NCBI RefSeq assembly: GCF_015207395.1
Contig: NZ_JADEWX010000018.1
Location: 1 to 64,000 of the forward strand
Source: Nodosilinea sp. LEGE 07088
GTDB taxonomy: Bacteria > Cyanobacteriota > Cyanobacteriia > Phormidesmidales > Phormidesmidaceae
Direction of reading: 5' to 3'
Length of the DNA stretch: 64,000 bases
Shown here: piece by piece, positions 8,801 to 17,062 of the stretch
Numbering within the stretch: position 1 is the first letter of the stretch
How the letters are laid out: the number at the start of each line of letters is the position of its first letter
Made by a program: the position numbers and the translations under genes
The notes under the pieces: generated by a model
Seen by the model: only the letters and a program-made list of their open reading frames with translations
What the model was told of the DNA's origin: nothing
Databases searched by the model: none

Positions 8801-9203
8801 CGTAGCGCTGCTTTTCGAGTTCTTCGCCTTCGGGGGCGGAGAGGGCAGAGAGCAGGCGGGCGATGCTGTCCAGGGCGCGGTAGGCATCTTCGGTGGTGAA
8901 GGTGGTAGTGTGAGCCCAGGTATTGCGGATATCCTGGCATTCTGAGAGTAGCGATCGCTCAGACTTGCCCAGGGTCTTACGAAACACATCGTTCCACTCG
9001 TTCCACATCACCTTTAAGGCCGAATAGAGGTCACTCTGGAGAACGTCCTCGGCTCTTTCGTTTTTATGGTTGAGGTAGGTGGCGGCTCTCACTGGCCAGT
9101 GCTTGCCGTAGGTCGCCTGCATTTCTCGCTCCAGGTAGGGGTATACCCCCGTTTGAAGCAGTTGGAGCGCCCGTCCGACCCGTTCGTGGTTGCTGATAGC
9201 CAT
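5859..9203 (-). CDS. HEPN-DUF499 ATPase (antiphage-associated)
   Basis: This 1114-residue protein has the size and organisation of DUF499 proteins found in predicted antiphage loci with DUF1156 methylases. The N-terminus (residues 1-120) looks like a Swt1-type HEPN domain and contains R93-N-T-W-A-H98, fitting the HEPN RNase motif R-x4-H. A P-loop ATPase follows, with Walker A TNFGGGKTH (244-252) and Walker B MVLIDE (357-362). The DUF499 C-terminal half follows, ending in a region with a poly-basic/Glu linker (EAEERKRIEAERA). The gene is the last of the minus-strand defence series; the DUF262 gene lies 234 bases upstream. An intact HEPN motif suggests an RNA-cleaving effector, which is inference. 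Confidence 0.85.
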   Translation of the reverse strand: MAISNHERVGRALQLLQTGVYPYLEREMQATYGKHWPVRAATYLNHKNERAEDVLQSDLYSALKVMWNEWNDVFRKTLGKSERSLLSECQDIRNTWAHTTTFTTEDAYRALDSIARLLSALSAPEGEELEKQRYELLRTRFEEQARKATRRAATATTEGQPLAGLKPWREIATPHPDVASGQYQQAEFAADLWEVYCDRGSDEYRDPTEFYKRTFLTEGLRQLLSNALLRLSGQAADPVIELQTNFGGGKTHAMLALYHLCMGVNAQDLPGMETIFQDTNIEQPPQNVNVAVLVGNKVSPGQIHHKKDGTTIRTLWGEMAYQLGGKEAYEMIREADETATNPGDALKDLFDRYSPCMVLIDEWVAYARQLHDNKDLPAGDFDTHFTFAQTLSESAKNAKDTLLVVSIPASDIEIGGERGKEALDRLKNAIGRVESPWRPASAEESFEIVRRRLFQTTTNRELFVDRDAVVTAFAEMYRTQSQEFPSECREISYKQRMLDAYPIHPELFDRLYSDWSSLDKFQRTRGVLRLMAKVIHALWESGDKNLLIMPGHIPISDAQVQPEMTRYLEDNWPPILERDVDGPNSLPKTLDAQNPNLGRYSACRRVTRTIYLGSAPTLQGANRGVEDRRIKLGCVQPGESVATFGDALRRLTDQATYLYVDGNRYWVSTQPNVTRTAQDRSEQILSDKDTVWEEITRRLNHQARRREDFCAVHTAPASSADIPDDPTDGIRLVILGPQQCHSRLVEDSPARQWAEDALSHKGASPRYYKNMLLFLAADKAKLETLERVTAQYLAWKSIIADKTTLNLDPFQQTQAETKVGESDKSVDALLSEAYQWALVPDQPDPHGGIKWTEIRIQGQDLPIARASRKLIHEEHLITQYSASRLCMEALDPFLWRDSNHLDLKKLWDYMAQYLYLPRLKSAQVLLDAIQDSVSNLLWAETFAYAEGWDNSRERYQGLRAGQYITPTLSSQSLLVKPAIAQQQFDAEEAERKRIEAERANNEGQSGGYTATVIVSPGSTSVVADSADGSTTVVVEKKITRFFGSTNLDPVRCKRDFDQVADAVLQHLIGQVGATVSIRIEIEATADQGFSESVMRTVTENANTLKFSTQEFEED

Positions 9204-9437
9204 AGTGTATTTGCTGCTGAGGTGTGGGGGTTCTGCCCCCTATGGTGATCTTATGGAACGATTTCAGCTTGATTTGTTGAAGTTTTTTACCCTTGCTTCA
9301 TTCTTCCCAGGGATTGAAGGAAAGCCAGCAAAATTACTCATGGCCTTAACATTAAGGCTTTGGGGGTGTCTGGACAAAGCTGTTGAACGGTTACCCCTGC
9401 TACTGAGTCGGGAAACTCCTGCGGAAGCCTAGATGGC

Positions 9438-11288
9438 TCAGCCACTAATCTGTGACATTGCTGGTTGCTGGTCAACCATTGAGGAGCTTTCAATCTCTTT
9501 GTAAACCTCCGCAGCGCTGAGCTGGCGTCCGTCAATCAGTTTTCTGACAGCAGCCATAACCAGTTCGGCCCGCCTCTGAATGAAATCTTCAAAATCTTTC
9601 TTCAACTTAGTATTTTTCGCTTCTTCTGATAGCTCTTCGTAGCCACCATTAGCTAGCTCGTCAATGGGAATCAGGTGGGATTGTAAGCGATCCTGCACAA
9701 TTTCTTCGGAAACCCATTGGTATCGCTCTTTCATGTACACCAGCGGATCTTTGCGCCCGATTGACATATTGGTTTTGTCCTTAATCAGAGCGCAGTTAAG
9801 CGCCAAGAAGCTTTCTATACCAGCTTCTTTCAACAGAGCGTCAGGGTAAACATGGTGGTAGTGTCGTTCACCAATATTCTGAGCATTGAGTTGTTCTGCG
9901 GTGAAAAAGTCTAGTGCTCCTAAACGACACATAACGGCCAGAACACCGCGTCCACGAATGGTGGTGCGCTTTGGCCATTCAGCAGTGGTTAGTTCTTCGG
10001 ATTCGACTAGGGAGTGGTTGGCGAAGATAGGGACATCAGCAGTGGTGTAAGGACTGCCATCAGGTTTCTGTTTGCCCGTGATGATGGCTTTCAGCACATT
10101 AAAGTCGGCGAAAGCGTGGGTAGCAGCAGAGTTTTCATAGCGATCGCTAAAGAAGCTGTACCACAGATATTTCTTCAGCAGCAGTTCATCTTGCCCTCGC
10201 TTATCTCCAGATTCTGGGATGTCGGCATAGAGAGCGGCAATGACGGCCAGGACAGCGTTGGTGGGTAACCGTTGGTCGTCGTAAATGCCTTCGCCGTTGA
10301 GGAATTGGGCCATTAGGCTCAAGCCTCGCTCAAGCCTGGCCCACTGCTCGACCATGCGGGTTTTATCCATGTCCCAAGCTCCCCGCTGGTTGGGGAGATT
10401 GCCCTGAAGCAGCGCCGATGTCGTCAGAATCAGGCTCGATAAGGAGGCGTAGCGACTAATGGCTGGATGTTTTTGGTGGAGGTCAGCTTCTAAATCGTGG
10501 AGAGATTGCCCCATGGCGCTTTCCACTTCCGCCACGATAATGTCGTAGGTTGAAAGGGGCTTGCTGTTGGTGTTCATGTTGATGAACACGCTGAGAGCCA
10601 CGGACTTATCGGTATAAGACGGTAAAGACAGAAATGGCAGGTTGTAGTTGGCAATAGTGGAACGCAACTCTTGAACTTTGGCCCTTAATCGTTCCTTGAG
10701 GGAGAAGAACTGCTCGAAGGCTTCCACACCTGCTTCAGCAGAAGGTCTTTGAAGAGCGGCATTTAGCCAATCATCAATTTCGGTTTGAATATTATCGGGA
10801 CGCAGCAAATTAATTGGGATAAAGCCCCTCTCCAGAGTCCTTGCTGGGTTGTCACACCATAGCGGGTATCGTTTTCCGTCTTTCTGCTTGATGTAACGTC
10901 CCCGCCAGTAGATTGACAGGTCATCTCGCTCTTCGTCTTTGTCGTAGTTGTCGAACTCCTGGAGATAGACGTAGTAGGTCTCCCATGGGTAGTTGTTGTG
11001 GAATGCTCGCCAGAGAGCGGTTAGCCGCTGCTGCCCATCCAAAAGGTGTTCCTGCACTTTGTTTTGGGTAACGGGTGCAGTTTGCAGATAGCGGGAGATG
11101 AATTTCTCCTGGTCACCGACTTCAAGTACCAGGGTGATGCCTAAGGGCAGATTGTGGATCACAGTCTGCAGCAAGCTGGCAATCCGATGGCTATCCCAAG
11201 CTTCAAACCGCTGAAATCGGGGGAGTTTGATTTCGCCGAATAGAATCTTGGTATACCATTCGCTGATTTTACGGTTACGGGCTTCCAA
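9438..11288 (-). CDS. DUF262/DUF1524-type nuclease (GmrSD-like)
   Basis: A 616-residue protein. The N-terminal DUF262 (ParB/sulfiredoxin-like) domain shows LPRFQR near residue 23 and the diagnostic DGQQRLT at 84-90. The C-terminal region has HHVYPDALL, then NCALI, KTNMSIG and KDPL, which is the layout of a DUF1524/HNH-type nuclease. Members such as GmrSD use nucleotide hydrolysis to cleave modified phage DNA. Single-chain versions are known, and this one carries both parts. It lies between the GTPase and DUF499 genes in the same orientation. The substrate here is unknown. Confidence 0.85.
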   Translation of the reverse strand: MEARNRKISEWYTKILFGEIKLPRFQRFEAWDSHRIASLLQTVIHNLPLGITLVLEVGDQEKFISRYLQTAPVTQNKVQEHLLDGQQRLTALWRAFHNNYPWETYYVYLQEFDNYDKDEERDDLSIYWRGRYIKQKDGKRYPLWCDNPARTLERGFIPINLLRPDNIQTEIDDWLNAALQRPSAEAGVEAFEQFFSLKERLRAKVQELRSTIANYNLPFLSLPSYTDKSVALSVFINMNTNSKPLSTYDIIVAEVESAMGQSLHDLEADLHQKHPAISRYASLSSLILTTSALLQGNLPNQRGAWDMDKTRMVEQWARLERGLSLMAQFLNGEGIYDDQRLPTNAVLAVIAALYADIPESGDKRGQDELLLKKYLWYSFFSDRYENSAATHAFADFNVLKAIITGKQKPDGSPYTTADVPIFANHSLVESEELTTAEWPKRTTIRGRGVLAVMCRLGALDFFTAEQLNAQNIGERHYHHVYPDALLKEAGIESFLALNCALIKDKTNMSIGRKDPLVYMKERYQWVSEEIVQDRLQSHLIPIDELANGGYEELSEEAKNTKLKKDFEDFIQRRAELVMAAVRKLIDGRQLSAAEVYKEIESSSMVDQQPAMSQISG

Positions 11289-11384
11289 AAGAATTACCTT
11301 GAATAAATGATTAATTCGGGTCAGAATGCGTCTTTGGCTACTCCACCGAATGTCTCGTGACAGACTTAGGCTCGGTAGAGTGAG

Positions 11385-12488
11385 CTATCTACTGGTAGCA
11401 AGCTGTAGATATTTGGACTTGAACGCCTCCGCTACTTCATCGGATGTTGGAGGTTCACCATCTTTGCTGACAAACAGCATGACTAGAACAGCGATGTAAG
11501 TCTCTCCAATAGCCGTGGTGAGTGCAGCGGCTGTAGTAGCTGCGATCGCACCTCCGGCAACAGAACCGGCACCGGGAATCATCTTTAGTAAGCCAGACAC
11601 AATTGACCGTCCGGCTAAGGTGCCCCCGGCTCCGGCGAGGATGCTGCCGACTAGGGTACTGAGAAAGCTTTTGTCTACTGGTAAACCAAAGGTTGCCGAT
11701 ATACCAGCCAACATCCCAATTTGGATAGGGACAATCACGATCGCATCCGAAAATGGAATAGGGACTGCCGCTGTCCCGGCTGCGCTAATGGCCGATCCGG
11801 CTACGATGGTGTGGGATTGTGTTTTTTTTAACTCGATGTCAACTTTTTGTGCCGCCGTAAAGGCTCTTTTTCGGCCTTCTGGGACGACCTGCATGGTTAA
11901 CTCGACCAGTTCATGCAACCCCTTTGGCGGCAACACGATGTCGTCATCGAGTTCCTCCTGAATAGCGCGCACTCGAACAGCATTGGTCACCTCGGGCAAA
12001 ATTTCCAGTATTGTGGCGCGGAAACCTTTGTCAGACCTGGCCTTGGTGATTACAACGATGACAGGTATGTTTCGGTCAACCAGCATTTTGACGAGTTCTT
12101 CCTCGGCGGGCTCTACCCGTCGAAAGTCTTCAGCTATACAAATCCACGCTACGTGAACATGTTGGTTGGAGTCGGGACTTTTGGAACGCTCTGACACAAA
12201 GGACTTGAGCGCCCCTAAGGTCTCGGAAAAGTCCGCCATTTCTAAGCCCCGAGTATCAAATATGGAAAGGGGAACCCCTTCTTTTTTGATTTCTCGCGTG
12301 TTTTGGGTAACGGGGCGTCCTTGACCAGTCGTCGCGAAGCTGCCCTGGAAGACAGAGTTGATCAGCGTGCTCTTGCCGACGCCAGTGCGTCCGGCGATCA
12401 AGACATTGACGTGTCCACGCTCTCGTAATGCCTCGTTGAGGGCGGCCTTGACTGCGGCCTCAAAATCAAAGTCTTCCGTCACCGTCAT
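11385..12488 (-). CDS. membrane-associated GTPase with C-terminal DUF697-like region
   Basis: A 367-residue TRAFAC-class GTPase. P-loop GRTGVGKS is at 33-40, switch II DTRG at 78-81 and G4-like TKAR at 148-151; the usual TKxD Asp is displaced to residue 153. The C-terminal half is Ala/Gly-rich and hydrophobic (about 225-345), with several candidate membrane helices (AGSAISAAGTAAVPIPFSD; GAGGTLAGRSIVSGLL), as in the DUF697 family. Its position inside a defence island suggests a membrane-acting or sensing role, as in dynamin-like or IRG-type immune GTPases. That is inference. Confidence 0.82.
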   Translation of the reverse strand: MTVTEDFDFEAAVKAALNEALRERGHVNVLIAGRTGVGKSTLINSVFQGSFATTGQGRPVTQNTREIKKEGVPLSIFDTRGLEMADFSETLGALKSFVSERSKSPDSNQHVHVAWICIAEDFRRVEPAEEELVKMLVDRNIPVIVVITKARSDKGFRATILEILPEVTNAVRVRAIQEELDDDIVLPPKGLHELVELTMQVVPEGRKRAFTAAQKVDIELKKTQSHTIVAGSAISAAGTAAVPIPFSDAIVIVPIQIGMLAGISATFGLPVDKSFLSTLVGSILAGAGGTLAGRSIVSGLLKMIPGAGSVAGGAIAATTAAALTTAIGETYIAVLVMLFVSKDGEPPTSDEVAEAFKSKYLQLATSR

Positions 12489-12768
12489 CGCCTCTCTCCG
12501 CTCCGTGTGATTGATAGCTTGCCGAAGCTTGTTCCCTTAGGAGTATCCCCAGAACGGGGGCAGCTGCTAACAGACCTGCCAAAATAGGCGGGCATTGGAT
12601 AAACTCGTTTAATGAAATGATGGTTTCTTGACCGCTCCATTCCACTAATTCGTTCTACACAGGCTGAAATCTTTGCCCGGAAGGATGAGGGTAGATCTCC
12701 CGCACTTCTGCTTCGTGTTTTTGCCGTACTCCTCTCTGACACCACCGACTGATAGAGATTTGGACAAG

Positions 12769-13185
12769 CTAAATTGGCAAGCGAGTAAAGCCCATCTGGG
12801 AGAAGTGATGGTCGAAGGTGAAAACCTCAGTTAGCCGGTGCTGTTTCATGACGACGTAGGAAGTGCAGTCTGTGAAAGACCACTCTTTGTCGGTGTTGAA
12901 CTGCTCAAATACTTCCCAAGAGGATTGGGCGATCGCATCTGAAATCCAGACAATTCTCAACAGTCCTTTAGCAACCAGAATATCCAGATCCGCTTTGAAG
13001 GATACGGTTTTAGGATAGCCAGCATGGAGTAACAGCAGGGTGTACAGTTCATCCAGGATATAGTTTGTCGATACCAGGATATGCCCCTTCATTTGTTTGT
13101 TGAAGGCAACGGCACTGGCATGGTTGTCGTCATCCCGATCGGCTAAAGCGGCGAAGGCACTGGTATCGACAAATAGCCGGTTCAT
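12769..13185 (-). CDS. PIN-domain toxin (VapC-like)
   Basis: A 138-residue PIN-domain ribonuclease candidate. The acidic residues expected for metal binding are visible: D7 in MNRLFVDTSAF, a Glu in YILDELYTL (about 45), and an Asp in WSFTDCTSY near residue 105 with a further Asp in FTFDHHF. The start overlaps the upstream gene's stop by 4 bases, the usual arrangement for a VapBC pair. It sits inside the defence gene series, where it may act as a stabilising or abortive-infection cassette. Confidence 0.85.
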   Translation of the reverse strand: MNRLFVDTSAFAALADRDDDNHASAVAFNKQMKGHILVSTNYILDELYTLLLLHAGYPKTVSFKADLDILVAKGLLRIVWISDAIAQSSWEVFEQFNTDKEWSFTDCTSYVVMKQHRLTEVFTFDHHFSQMGFTRLPI

Positions 13186-13475
13186 TGAGGTTTGGCGTAA
13201 AGATAGCGATCGTGATTGACGGATGGATTCTCTAATTGACCCGACACCGCATTATCTCCCAGAGACTGCCAAACGGCCCAGGCGTCTTCGTCGATTGGTT
13301 CTTCTAAGGCTTCATCAGGGAAAATATCGGCGGTTTCTTCTGGTTCTGACGGATTAGATTCGTCAGGGGAGGGCTGAAGAAGGAGTTGGTTTAGGCTGTC
13401 AATGAGCAACTGTTGCTCGTCTCTGGGAAGAGATCGCACAACCTGAATGATGGAGTTTACGAGTTGTGTGTTCAT
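13182..13475 (-). CDS. putative antitoxin partner of the PIN toxin
   Basis: A 97-residue protein from ATG 13475; a start 15 bases upstream is possible but less well placed relative to GAGAG. The N-terminal helix (LVNSIIQVVRSLPRDEQQLLIDSLNQLL in two parts) is followed by a very acidic Pro/Glu/Asp region and a C-terminal WQSLGDNAVSG segment. I see no classic AbrB or ribbon-helix-helix domain. Its size, order before the toxin and 4-base overlap support an antitoxin role. Similar acidic antitoxins are common in cyanobacteria. Confidence 0.72.
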   Translation of the reverse strand: MNTQLVNSIIQVVRSLPRDEQQLLIDSLNQLLLQPSPDESNPSEPEETADIFPDEALEEPIDEDAWAVWQSLGDNAVSGQLENPSVNHDRYLYAKPQ

Positions 13476-13577
13476 GGTCAGTTCTCTCAAAGTCCCTGTT
13501 CTACAGTTTAAGCGTCAACAGATTTTCTCTTTGCTCTCTCGGTCGCTGTGGTTATTTACACAAGGGGCACGGAGGAC

Positions 13578-16535
13578 TTACAAGAAACTCCCCTGCACTT
13601 CGGATGGTCCAGACTCTGCTGCAAGTCGTGTAAGTTCGGGCCAGGCGATCACCAGGCTGTTGTAGGCGACGCCTTCGGTGGCCCAGCCTTTTCTATCGCA
13701 GATGGTGTAGAGCCGATAGGCCAGGTCGCGGGCGTTTTGGCCCTGGTCGCCCAGGCGGGCGAGGAGTTCGGCGGCGACGAGTTCGCCCTGGTCGAGCAGG
13801 GTGCGAATGAGGTGCTGGGCGGCTTCCCAATCGGGGGTGCGGCTGTCGGCTTCGGGCTGCCAGGTTTGGGGCAGTTCGTCGCGTTTGAGCAGGCGCACTT
13901 TGCCACCTCGGGCGATGAGAATACCGGCTTCTTCCATACCTTTGACGCTGGTGTTGCGGGCGGTAGAGAGGGTTTCGGCTTCGCCGTAGGGGCCATCGGT
14001 GTACTGGTGCTGCTCAAACCAGGTGAGCGCCCAGCGGGTATCGCGGTCAAATTCGCCTTCTTGCTCGGCGAGAAATTCGTCGAGGGTTTGGTTGATGAGC
14101 TGTAGGGCGGTGCGCACGCGCATAGGGGCACCGTCAGATTCTAGGACGGCGGCATATTTTGAGTAGATGGCCATGCCAGGGCCAATGCTGGCCTGGGCTA
14201 GGTCAACGGGGGCGATGTTACCCTGTTGCAGGGTTTTGAGGGCTTTGGGAAGTTCGCGCTTGAGTTCGTTGAGAAACTGGCGACGGGTGGCTTTTGGGGC
14301 ATCGGTGGGGCGGGGACGGCAGACGAGGACGATGGAAGAGGCGAGAGCGTTTGTGCCACTTGCAATCATGCGATTGCTCAACTCACTTCGCATGGGCCAG
14401 GTACCGTCAATACTAAAATCTGCTTTTATTAAACCTTCCAGCATAGTTTCCCAGCCAGTTGAGGCAACCAATCCATCATTTTTTCCTTGCTGATCTGTTT
14501 CAGCTTGTTTAAAAGCATAGTAAACAGAAAAAGGAAAATCTACATGAGAGATTGAATGTATGCGGTTGAAGGCGTTGCCTAATCCCTCCTCAAAGAAAAT
14601 TTGAGCCTTTTCTTTGCTTCCATTAAATCGATAGGGAAAAGCAACAAGTTCCTGAATCTTAGGAGCGAGCAAAGTACTACAAAGTTCGGGGTAAATAAAG
14701 CCGATAGAGCGTTGCAGCCAGATATAAAAAAAGTCGGCCAGATCGGCATAACTTATATTGTCATAGTAGGGAGGATCAGTAGAGATAAGCTTTGGAATTA
14801 TGTCATTTTTATGCTGTGTGGTTGCCTCATGTTGAATAACTATTCCTTGACTCGAAGTGGTTTGCTCCTTGACAACGCGAAGCATATTGTTCAAAGTAGT
14901 TGAATAATCGCCTGCCGCTCCATTAAATACATTCGATTCAGCGTAATCCCAAACCATAGGCAAAGCTTGCCTACCAAAAGTTGCTATGGCTTGATCCATA
15001 CTTGGTTTCCATCGAACTAATGTAGTTGAGGCATCTGCCAATTTGCTTACTGCCATTCCTAAATAAGTAGCGATAGCCTCTACATAACCTTGATCTCCAG
15101 TTCCCCCCTTGGACAGTGGCACTTCATCGTGTGATAGGTTCGCCAATTTAGTATCATGCATTGCCTGATTTTTGGCACTCATCACTAAGTCACTAAGGGT
15201 TGTCAATGCGATCAATTGACGATTGGTGAAAAGATCTCCATAAGTGGTCATGCCATAAGTTGGAGGTTTAATATCACGTAGATTTTGACCTGCAACGGCA
15301 GCCTCTGGCTTCCATGAAGGTTTATCTTTAGATGCAATATTTTCTTGATCTTTGATAGGCGGTAAATAAATCCGTCCCCTAGTACCCTCGGCTACTATGG
15401 CCATTAATTGGTGCCCAATGCGTCCTACACGGCCCTCTTGACGCACAAATTCTAATGGTACAGGTGTGTTGCAGGCTAAACATCTTGCTCCCTTCCGCCC
15501 TACTGTTTCCTGAGGAGCCTTTCCTTTTCCAGTTCTCACTCCAAAATTGACTTGTGGTCGTATAAATGTTTGTTCAATCTCAGGCTCTACCCAGGCTTCT
15601 TTTCCCTTCTTTGTTGAGAGCTGAAAACTCCGCACCAACGGCATCTCACACCCACAGGCCGGATTCGGACACTTCACCGTTCTTGCCCAAATCCATGCAA
15701 TTACTGTAAGCTCTTCAACCTTAAATTTCTTTGGATTTGACAGTTCTGCTTCCGTCGCATGGCGGTAGTTGCCATCTTCCTCCCGCACCACCTTCACCTT
15801 TGGGTACAGGTGCCCAATCCGCTTAAACGCCTCATCCCGCATCCACTTGCCGTAGTACCGCACATCCGCCGCCAAGCCCTGTGCCCCCTTCCACGACTCC
15901 AGCTTGGCCCGCTTGCGGTCTTCCGAGTTTACCGGCGGCATATCCTTAAACTTGGGCGGTATCTCAATCAGCGCCTTGTTAATCAGCACCGCCACCGGGT
16001 TTAGGTCGCTGGCGTGGGCCTCTAGCCCCAACCGCTGCGCCTCTAGCGGTATCGAGCCGCCCCCGGCAAAGGGGTCATAGACCGGCGGCGCATACTTGGC
16101 AATGTACTCGCGCACCGCATCGGGCTGGGTCGGTGGCTCTTCTCCCCGGCCCCAAGCCAGCGATCTAGCAATCTCGCGCTGCCCTTCATCGATCACTGCC
16201 GGGTCTTTAATGTCATCCCACGACACCAGCCCCCGCACCACCTGCTTGGTATTGCCCCTGCGATCGGTCTCGATTGTGATGCGCCCCAAAATATCAAACA
16301 GCCGCTGCCGCTCCCTCGTCTGGTCTTCCTCCGTGGGGAATTTCTCCGGCCAGCTCGACGGGTCATCCACCAGCGACGACCACAGCACCGCCCGACAAGC
16401 CGCCAGCGGTCGCCGCGCCCACCACAAATGCAGCGTACTCGGGTGCCCATGGCGTATCGACTTCTCCCGCGCCGACTCCATATTGATGGCTTCTAGCGGC
16501 AGGGCAACTTCGATCAGCTTCTTGCGATAGGTCAT
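13578..16535 (-). CDS. DUF1156 DNA adenine-methylase-like protein
   Basis: A 985-residue protein of the DUF1156 family, an antiphage-associated group of probable DNA methyltransferases. The N-terminus has the family block KKLIEVALPLEAIN and RHGHPSTLHLWWARRP. The SAM-binding motif DPFAGGG is at 154-160, and the catalytic motif DPPYYDNISYADL is about residue 600. Two Cys clusters (CPNPACGC, about 287; CLACNTP, about 352) look like an inserted zinc ribbon. The central part is more AT-rich than its ends, which may mark domain exchange. In transcription order it lies between the protease gene and the VapBC pair. Its modification target cannot be read from sequence. Confidence 0.88.
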   Translation of the reverse strand: MTYRKKLIEVALPLEAINMESAREKSIRHGHPSTLHLWWARRPLAACRAVLWSSLVDDPSSWPEKFPTEEDQTRERQRLFDILGRITIETDRRGNTKQVVRGLVSWDDIKDPAVIDEGQREIARSLAWGRGEEPPTQPDAVREYIAKYAPPVYDPFAGGGSIPLEAQRLGLEAHASDLNPVAVLINKALIEIPPKFKDMPPVNSEDRKRAKLESWKGAQGLAADVRYYGKWMRDEAFKRIGHLYPKVKVVREEDGNYRHATEAELSNPKKFKVEELTVIAWIWARTVKCPNPACGCEMPLVRSFQLSTKKGKEAWVEPEIEQTFIRPQVNFGVRTGKGKAPQETVGRKGARCLACNTPVPLEFVRQEGRVGRIGHQLMAIVAEGTRGRIYLPPIKDQENIASKDKPSWKPEAAVAGQNLRDIKPPTYGMTTYGDLFTNRQLIALTTLSDLVMSAKNQAMHDTKLANLSHDEVPLSKGGTGDQGYVEAIATYLGMAVSKLADASTTLVRWKPSMDQAIATFGRQALPMVWDYAESNVFNGAAGDYSTTLNNMLRVVKEQTTSSQGIVIQHEATTQHKNDIIPKLISTDPPYYDNISYADLADFFYIWLQRSIGFIYPELCSTLLAPKIQELVAFPYRFNGSKEKAQIFFEEGLGNAFNRIHSISHVDFPFSVYYAFKQAETDQQGKNDGLVASTGWETMLEGLIKADFSIDGTWPMRSELSNRMIASGTNALASSIVLVCRPRPTDAPKATRRQFLNELKRELPKALKTLQQGNIAPVDLAQASIGPGMAIYSKYAAVLESDGAPMRVRTALQLINQTLDEFLAEQEGEFDRDTRWALTWFEQHQYTDGPYGEAETLSTARNTSVKGMEEAGILIARGGKVRLLKRDELPQTWQPEADSRTPDWEAAQHLIRTLLDQGELVAAELLARLGDQGQNARDLAYRLYTICDRKGWATEGVAYNSLVIAWPELTRLAAESGPSEVQGSFL

Positions 16536-16725
16536 GGAGCTCCAGTATCCAAGATAGTCAGATAACTAGCTTATCTGGAATATCGCAATTTTTAAGTTAA
16601 TTCTCAGACTAGTCTTCACATTTACGTGACATTCCAAAGCCTAGCTTTAACAACTCTTTTTAATGTTCTCCCTGATAAACACTTGAAGAGCCGAAAGCAT
16701 AAGTGTAATCAAGCTTTTTTGCAAA

Positions 16726-17028
16726 ATGAATAAAAATCTGGCGAAGTCGGCTATCAAGCTTTCCAGTACTTTCGCATGTTTGATAAGTATAAGTTCGTGC
16801 AGTACTTCAAACATGGTTGAACTATACGAAGATCCAGGCTTTAGCAAAACTCTTGGAGCTGCCCCTATCGGCTCTGATGTAGAAGTCATAGGCCGAGAGG
16901 ATGGAGAACCTGGTCAAGAAAATGGGTGGAAGAAAATCAAGATAAACTATACAGAGGCTTGGATTAATGATCAGTATGTAGATTGCCCTAAAGAACTTGC
17001 TAGCGGAACATGTAAAGTCATTCCCTAG
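16726..17028 (+). CDS. small SH3-like lipoprotein
   Basis: A 100-residue protein with an N-terminal signal and lipobox-like ISISSC (Cys25), followed by a bacterial SH3-type fold signature: VELYEDPGFS, GSDVEVIGRED, WKKIKINYTEAWIND. It is the only plus-strand gene within the defence series. It lies divergent from DUF1156 and convergent with the CHAT-caspase gene, in AT-rich DNA. It probably sits at the outer face of the cytoplasmic membrane. Any link to defence is unproven. Confidence 0.7.
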   Translation: MNKNLAKSAIKLSSTFACLISISSCSTSNMVELYEDPGFSKTLGAAPIGSDVEVIGREDGEPGQENGWKKIKINYTEAWINDQYVDCPKELASGTCKVIP

Positions 17029-17062
17029 AACCATTTTGTTTGCTAGCGCCATCACACCACCT

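Noticed and set aside
9190-9432. Plus-strand small frame between the DUF499 and DUF262 genes
   Set aside because: No ribosome binding site, no recognisable domain and overlap with the DUF499 start; I see no gene in this gap.
12485-12745. Minus-strand 86-codon frame upstream of the GTPase
   Set aside because: Composition is Arg/Ser-rich and gene-unlike; the gap 12489-12768 holds nothing I can support.
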